The notes under the pieces: generated by a model
The model's input: only the letters and a program-made list of their open reading frames with translations
The model's database searches: none
Told to the model about the DNA's origin: nothing
Assembly: GCA_900548905.1 (NCBI GenBank)
Contig: URMK01000051.1
Location: forward strand, 1 to 51,157
Length of the DNA stretch: 51,157 bases
DNA from: an uncultured Lachnospiraceae bacterium
GTDB taxonomy: Bacteria > Bacillota > Clostridia > Lachnospirales > Lachnospiraceae
Direction: 5' to 3'
Made by a program: the position numbers and the translations under genes
In this document: in pieces, positions 47,530 through 51,157 of the stretch
Layout of the letters: the number at the start of each line of letters is the position of its first letter
Numbering within the stretch: position 1 is the stretch's first letter

Positions 47530-48303
47530 TTACAATATTTCCTGCTGTTCAGGTGATTCCTTCAGTTCAGGGAATTCATAAGAAATCAAGGTAAGTCCTC
47601 TGGCCGGAGCGGTAGGCCCTGCTGCCGTGCGTTCCTTCACCTTCAGGATATCAGCCATTGCTTCGGGCGGATATTTTCCGTTTCCCATCTCCATCAAAGT
47701 CCCCGCGATAATACGTACCATATTATAAAGAAAGCCTCCTCCGCTGATCTGGATGACCAGCTCTGTCCCTACTCTTTGCACCTCACAACTGTAAATCGTG
47801 CGCACGGTGGATTCCACCTGAGCATTTACACTGCAAAAGCTTTTGAAGTCATGTTCTCCTATAAGGAACTTTGCCCCTTCATTCATCTTCTTTTCATCCA
47901 GAGGAAGATAGGTGAAATGACTGTACAGCCGTTTCACCGGATTGGGAAATTCTTCATTTAAGATCCGGTATTCATACGTCTTTACGCTCTCCGTCTTTCT
48001 GGGATGAAAGGAAAGGGGCACCTCCCTGGAAGCCCGGATCCGGATATCCTCCGGCAGACGCTGGTTCAGGGCATAGGAAAATTTATCCCCCGGCATACGG
48101 GCATGCGTGTCAAATACAGCTATATTCCCGTATGCATGCACCCCGGAATCCGTCCGGCTGGCTCCGATTACCTGCACCGGTTCCTTCAAAAGCTCCGTGA
48201 GGCATCCGTTCAGGACCTCTTCTATGCTGATTCCATTCGGCTGCAGCTGCCAGCCATGATAATTTGTGCCGTCATAGGCCACTGTCAGCATCACTCTTTT
48301 CAT
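47530..48303 (-). CDS. truA: tRNA pseudouridine(38-40) synthase TruA
   Basis: This 257-residue enzyme converts uridines 38-40 of the tRNA anticodon arm to pseudouridine. The catalytic Asp52 lies in GASRTDSGVHA. The N-terminal VAYDGTNYHGWQLQ and the later SGGGFLYNMVRIIAGTL are characteristic. It follows ecfT by 57 bases in the classic Firmicutes ecfA1-ecfA2-ecfT-truA order, with a GGAAAG ribosome-binding site. Confidence 0.97.
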   Translation of the reverse strand: MKRVMLTVAYDGTNYHGWQLQPNGISIEEVLNGCLTELLKEPVQVIGASRTDSGVHAYGNIAVFDTHARMPGDKFSYALNQRLPEDIRIRASREVPLSFHPRKTESVKTYEYRILNEEFPNPVKRLYSHFTYLPLDEKKMNEGAKFLIGEHDFKSFCSVNAQVESTVRTIYSCEVQRVGTELVIQISGGGFLYNMVRIIAGTLMEMGNGKYPPEAMADILKVKERTAAGPTAPARGLTLISYEFPELKESPEQQEIL

Positions 48304-48360
48304 ACAACTTTCCTTCCTGTCCCTATGGGATAACCGTTCCTAACTGTCCGAACCGTTCCC

Positions 48361-49161
48361 TTATGGGATCAGCACGGTCAGCACAGCGGCAGCCAGATAC
48401 AGCCCCAGCACTCCAAAGCCGGCATAATCCCTTTTTTTATATACAAGGGGCTTCATCTTCGTTCTGCCTTCCCCGCCCCGGTAACAGCGTGCTTCCATCG
48501 CCATAGCCAGATCATTGGCCCGCCGGAATGCGGAAATAAACAGCGGCACCAGCAGCGGCACCATACTTTTCGCCTTATTGATGAGATTCCCGCTTTCAAA
48601 ATCCGCTCCCCTTGCTATCTGTGCCTTCATGATTTTATCCGTCTCTTCCAGAAGGATAGGGATAAAACGCAGGGCGATTGACATCATCATGGATATTTCA
48701 TGCACCGGCACATGTATTTTTTTCAGAGGGCGCAGCAGGCTCTCCATGCCGTCCGTCAGATTATTGGGAGTGGTGGTGAGCGTCATTACGGAAGAACCGA
48801 TAATCAGGAAGCTCAGACGCACCGCCATGAACACCGCCGTACGCAGGCCTTCTTTGGTAATGGTAAGCTTCCACAGGGAAAGCAGAGGTTCGCCGGGAGT
48901 GAGAAACAGGTTGAATACCACCGTGAGGATCAAAAGCAGCAAAATAGCCTTCATCCCTTTTACCATAAATTTAAAAGGCACATGGGATAGCCGGATCATT
49001 CCTGCCAGAAACAACGCCGCCAGCAGATATCCCCAGAAATTAGTAACAACAAACAGGGAAATAATAAATACCACCGTTGCAATCAGCTTGACTCTCGGAT
49101 CCAGGCGGTGGATTACCGATTCCGTCTGGTAATATTGTCCTAATGTAATGTCTCTTAACAT
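48361..49161 (-). CDS. ecfT: ECF transporter transmembrane subunit EcfT
   Basis: This 266-residue integral membrane protein links the two ATPases to interchangeable vitamin- or metal-binding S components. About five to six membrane helices are present. The two coupling helices contain the Ala-Arg-Gly type motifs (IARGADFESGNL and MEARCYRGGEG). The start overlaps ecfA2 by seven bases. A degenerate GTAAC-like repeat, with TATGGGAT on both sides, lies between this stop and truA. Confidence 0.95.
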   Translation of the reverse strand: MLRDITLGQYYQTESVIHRLDPRVKLIATVVFIISLFVVTNFWGYLLAALFLAGMIRLSHVPFKFMVKGMKAILLLLILTVVFNLFLTPGEPLLSLWKLTITKEGLRTAVFMAVRLSFLIIGSSVMTLTTTPNNLTDGMESLLRPLKKIHVPVHEISMMMSIALRFIPILLEETDKIMKAQIARGADFESGNLINKAKSMVPLLVPLFISAFRRANDLAMAMEARCYRGGEGRTKMKPLVYKKRDYAGFGVLGLYLAAAVLTVLIP

Positions 49162-50024
49162 TGCCTTCTTTCCTTCCCGCGCCCGCAGGCTGCCAGAATA
49201 GCTTCTCTGGCTTCCGTCAAAGTTGTGGCGTCCGTCCTCACTGCAAATCCCGCTTCCTTAAGCGTATGCATAATATAAGTCACCTGGGGAGCAGCCAGCC
49301 CCACTTCTTCCAGCTCCTTCACGTGTGCGAATACCTTCTTCGGTTCCTCATCAAACATCACGCTTCCCTTATTCATCACAATAATGCGGTTCACATAGTT
49401 AGCCACATCCTCCATACTGTGGGAAACCAGTACAATGGTCATTCCGGTTTTCTCACGCAGCAGGGAAATTTCCCCCAGTATTTCATCCCGGCCTTTGGGA
49501 TCCAGTCCGGCCGTAGGCTCGTCCAGTACCAGCATATCCGGCTTCATGGCCAGGACACCGGCAATGGCAACCCTTCTTTTCTGTCCCCCGGACAGATCAA
49601 AAGGCGACTGCCTGTAATAGTCCTCCCCAATCCCCACCAGTTCCAGGGCTTCCACTGCACGGGCTTCCAAATCATCCCCGGACAGCCCCAGGTTCTTCGG
49701 GCCGAAGCATACGTCGGAAAAAACGTCGATTTCAAACAGCTGATGCTCCGGATACTGGAACACAAGGCCAACCCGGCTGCGCAGTTCCTTCATATTATAA
49801 TCTTTTTCATAAATATTCTTTCCATTATAGTATATAGCACCGCTCGTAGCCTTCAGCAGGCCGTTTAAATGCTGTACCAGGGTGGACTTCCCGGAACCGG
49901 TATGGCCGATAAGGCCGACAAACTGCCCGTCATCAATAGAAAGGCTCACATCCTTCAAAGCAGCCACGGACAATTCCGTGTCCGCACCGTAAATATAATT
50001 CACATGCTCCAGTTTAATTGCCAT
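49155..50024 (-). CDS. ecfA2: ECF transporter ATPase EcfA2
   Basis: This 289-residue ATPase of the energy-coupling-factor module has Walker A GHTGSGKST at 40-48, a Q-loop QYPEHQLF (typical of EcfA2), signature LSGGQKRRVAIAG and Walker B MLVLDEPTAGLDPKG. It forms a heterodimer with EcfA1. It overlaps ecfA1 upstream and ecfT downstream, so the three are translationally coupled. Confidence 0.96.
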   Translation of the reverse strand: MAIKLEHVNYIYGADTELSVAALKDVSLSIDDGQFVGLIGHTGSGKSTLVQHLNGLLKATSGAIYYNGKNIYEKDYNMKELRSRVGLVFQYPEHQLFEIDVFSDVCFGPKNLGLSGDDLEARAVEALELVGIGEDYYRQSPFDLSGGQKRRVAIAGVLAMKPDMLVLDEPTAGLDPKGRDEILGEISLLREKTGMTIVLVSHSMEDVANYVNRIIVMNKGSVMFDEEPKKVFAHVKELEEVGLAAPQVTYIMHTLKEAGFAVRTDATTLTEAREAILAACGRGKERRQC

Positions 50025-50940
50025 TTTCCTTACTCCCTGTTATATCCGCAGAATCCCTGATTGCTGCAGGGTATCTGACTTTCAGCAGCTCCTCTTTCAG
50101 TTCTTCCGTGGTAAGTATCCCGTCAGGCAGAGGAAGTCCCGCTTTCTTCAGCTCATAGCTGAGCAGGGTCACCTGGGGTACGTCCAGCCGGAGGGCCTTC
50201 AGCTCATCCACACAGGAAAAAACCTCTCTGGGCGTTCCTTTCATAACCACTCTACCTTCATCCATCACCACCACCTGATCCGCATGGATCACCTCTTCCA
50301 TGTAATGGGTTATAAGGATAACCGTAACATTCTCCACATCATTAAGCGCCCTGGCCGCCCGGATAACTTCCTTGCGTCCGCTGGGATCCAGCATCGCCGT
50401 AGGCTCGTCCAGCACGATGCATTTGGGATGCATCGCCAGCACGCCGGCTATGGAGACCCGCTGCTTCTGCCCTCCCGAAAGCTTATTGGGCGAATATTTC
50501 CGGTATTCATACATACCCACCGCTTTCAGGCTTTCTTCCACACGTTCCCATATTTCCGCGGAGGGAACCCCCATATTTTCCGGCCCAAACCCCACATCCT
50601 CTTCCACTACCTGTCCGATAATCTGGTTGTCCGGATTCTGGAACACCATTCCCGCAGTCTGCCTGATATCCCATACATTGCTTTCTTCCGAGGTGATTTT
50701 ACCGTCCACCCATATCGTGCCGGAGGTGGGAACCAAAAGTGCGTTGATGTGCTTGGCGAGCGTGGATTTTCCGGAACCGTTATGGCCCAGGATCGCAATG
50801 AAATCCCCCTGCTTCACCTCCAGGTTCACACCGTCCACGGCCCGTATAGCGCCTTCCTCGTTCCCTTCTTCATCATGCCTGATATAATCAAAGGTAAGAT
50901 CCTGCGCTTTTATAATATCCTGTTTCATCTCTTTTTCCAT
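50014..50940 (-). CDS. ecfA1: ECF transporter ATPase EcfA1
   Basis: This 308-residue ATPase pairs with EcfA2. It has Walker A GHNGSGKST at 52-60, Q-loop FQNPDNQIIG, signature LSGGQKQRVSIAG and Walker B CIVLDEPTAMLDPSG, all typical for EcfA1. It is the first gene of the ecf-truA operon and follows the ribosomal-protein cluster in many Firmicutes, as appears to be the case here. The ATG at 50940 is used; one five codons later is possible. Confidence 0.96.
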   Translation of the reverse strand: MEKEMKQDIIKAQDLTFDYIRHDEEGNEEGAIRAVDGVNLEVKQGDFIAILGHNGSGKSTLAKHINALLVPTSGTIWVDGKITSEESNVWDIRQTAGMVFQNPDNQIIGQVVEEDVGFGPENMGVPSAEIWERVEESLKAVGMYEYRKYSPNKLSGGQKQRVSIAGVLAMHPKCIVLDEPTAMLDPSGRKEVIRAARALNDVENVTVILITHYMEEVIHADQVVVMDEGRVVMKGTPREVFSCVDELKALRLDVPQVTLLSYELKKAGLPLPDGILTTEELKEELLKVRYPAAIRDSADITGSKENGN

Positions 50941-51124
50941 ATGTTACCCTATTTTTAAATATTGGTTTACAATCACTGTCACTTTCCTATTTTACTAGAG
51001 TCCATTGAGAATTACAAGAAAAAGGGTGTAGATAAAAAAGTTTGGCGTCACCCGGTCCTGCTTCCCTGTGCGGCTTGCTGCCCTGCAAGGATTCCTGTAA
51101 GAGGCGTTATAAGCACGCCGGTCC

Positions 51125-51157
51125 TTAGGCTGCGTTCTTTGCAGCCTTAGTACCGCT
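51125..51157 (-). CDS. rplQ: Probable 3' end of rplQ (50S ribosomal protein L17), partial
   Basis: Only ten codons and a stop are in the window, reading SGTKAAKNAA. The Ala/Lys-rich tail fits the extended C-termini of L17 in Lachnospiraceae, and rplQ is the usual gene just upstream of ecfA1. The call rests on position and composition only. A short GGCGT/ACGCC hairpin follows the stop. Confidence 0.45.
   Translation of the reverse strand, partial: SGTKAAKNAA

Noticed and set aside
48321..48369. Possible decayed GTAAC-type element between truA and ecfT with TATGGGAT on both sides
   Set aside because: The interior lacks recognisable terminal repeats, so the direct repeat may be coincidence.
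1..51157. CRISPR arrays, tRNA and rRNA genes
   Set aside because: No regularly spaced repeats with unique spacers and no cloverleaf or ribosomal RNA sequence were seen on either strand.

Overview
The window is about 51 kb of a Clostridia chromosome, most likely a Lachnospiraceae gut anaerobe. Evidence: intermediate GC, strong GGAGG ribosome-binding sites, a CarD-family regulator, a YtaF-like sporulation membrane protein, a Firmicutes-type order of rplQ, ecfA1, ecfA2, ecfT, truA, rplM and rpsI, an M-box magnesium riboswitch, and an RND pump of the kind seen in Clostridia. The genus cannot be fixed from the sequence. Almost all genes are on the minus strand. The plus-strand exceptions are the iron-siderophore operon, a pilin-like gene, a MarR gene and an AraC gene.

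Layout. 1-1300: cold-shock protein and CarD-like regulator. 1500-5550 (+): a four-gene iron-siderophore ABC importer with two copies of an AGTTAG-N6-CTAACT dyad at its promoter. 5650-9300: a DUF2812 membrane protein, an orphan pilin-like protein and a membrane-anchored PrsA/parvulin-like foldase. 9500-13750: an RfbD-like reductase, YtaF-like protein, aldo/keto reductase and an ECF sigma/zinc anti-sigma pair, with palindromic mobile-looking repeats in the gaps. 13976-20955: a translationally coupled operon of membrane-fusion lipoprotein, RND pump and DUF362 protein, divergent from a MarR gene. 20988-25959: an ABC transporter co-transcribed with an intramembrane-sensing two-component system. 26274-31175: two GNAT acetyltransferases, a MerR-controlled split ABC exporter and a HAD phosphatase. 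31267-34650: mgtA under an M-box riboswitch. 34651-38613: an Rpn-type nuclease, a zinc-ribbon/TM2 protein, an SPFH/zinc-ribbon protein and a Bcp peroxiredoxin. 38713-41669: a frameshifted sulfatase, divergent AraC regulator and a YqfO/CutA-like protein.

41897-46741 is accessory DNA placed around the conserved rplM-rpsI pair. On the 3' side of rpsI lies a small cassette (DUF4160 and DUF2442 genes) bounded by two 70-bp copies (63/70 identical, no gaps) of the rpsI 3' end plus its terminator. This is the signature expected of site-specific integration at the rpsI 3' end. A decayed second DUF4160 gene lies beyond it. On the 5' side, two decayed fragments of one transposase family flank a zinc-ribbon membrane protein and separate rplM from surE and truA. 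46742-51157: surE with an altered C-terminus, truA, the ECF vitamin-transporter core and the probable tail of rplQ.

The most novel-looking signals are: (1) the rpsI-tail/DUF4160-DUF2442 cassette; (2) a family of GTAAC...GTTAC palindromic elements, one of which has 21-bp perfect terminal repeats and a perfect 8-bp target duplication, which fits mobilisation by an IS66-type transposase; (3) related GTTAGC dyads at both the iron-uptake and RND-pump promoters; (4) a MerR-type 19-bp-spacer promoter driving a split ABC exporter that ends with its own MerR gene. No CRISPR array, tRNA or rRNA was seen.
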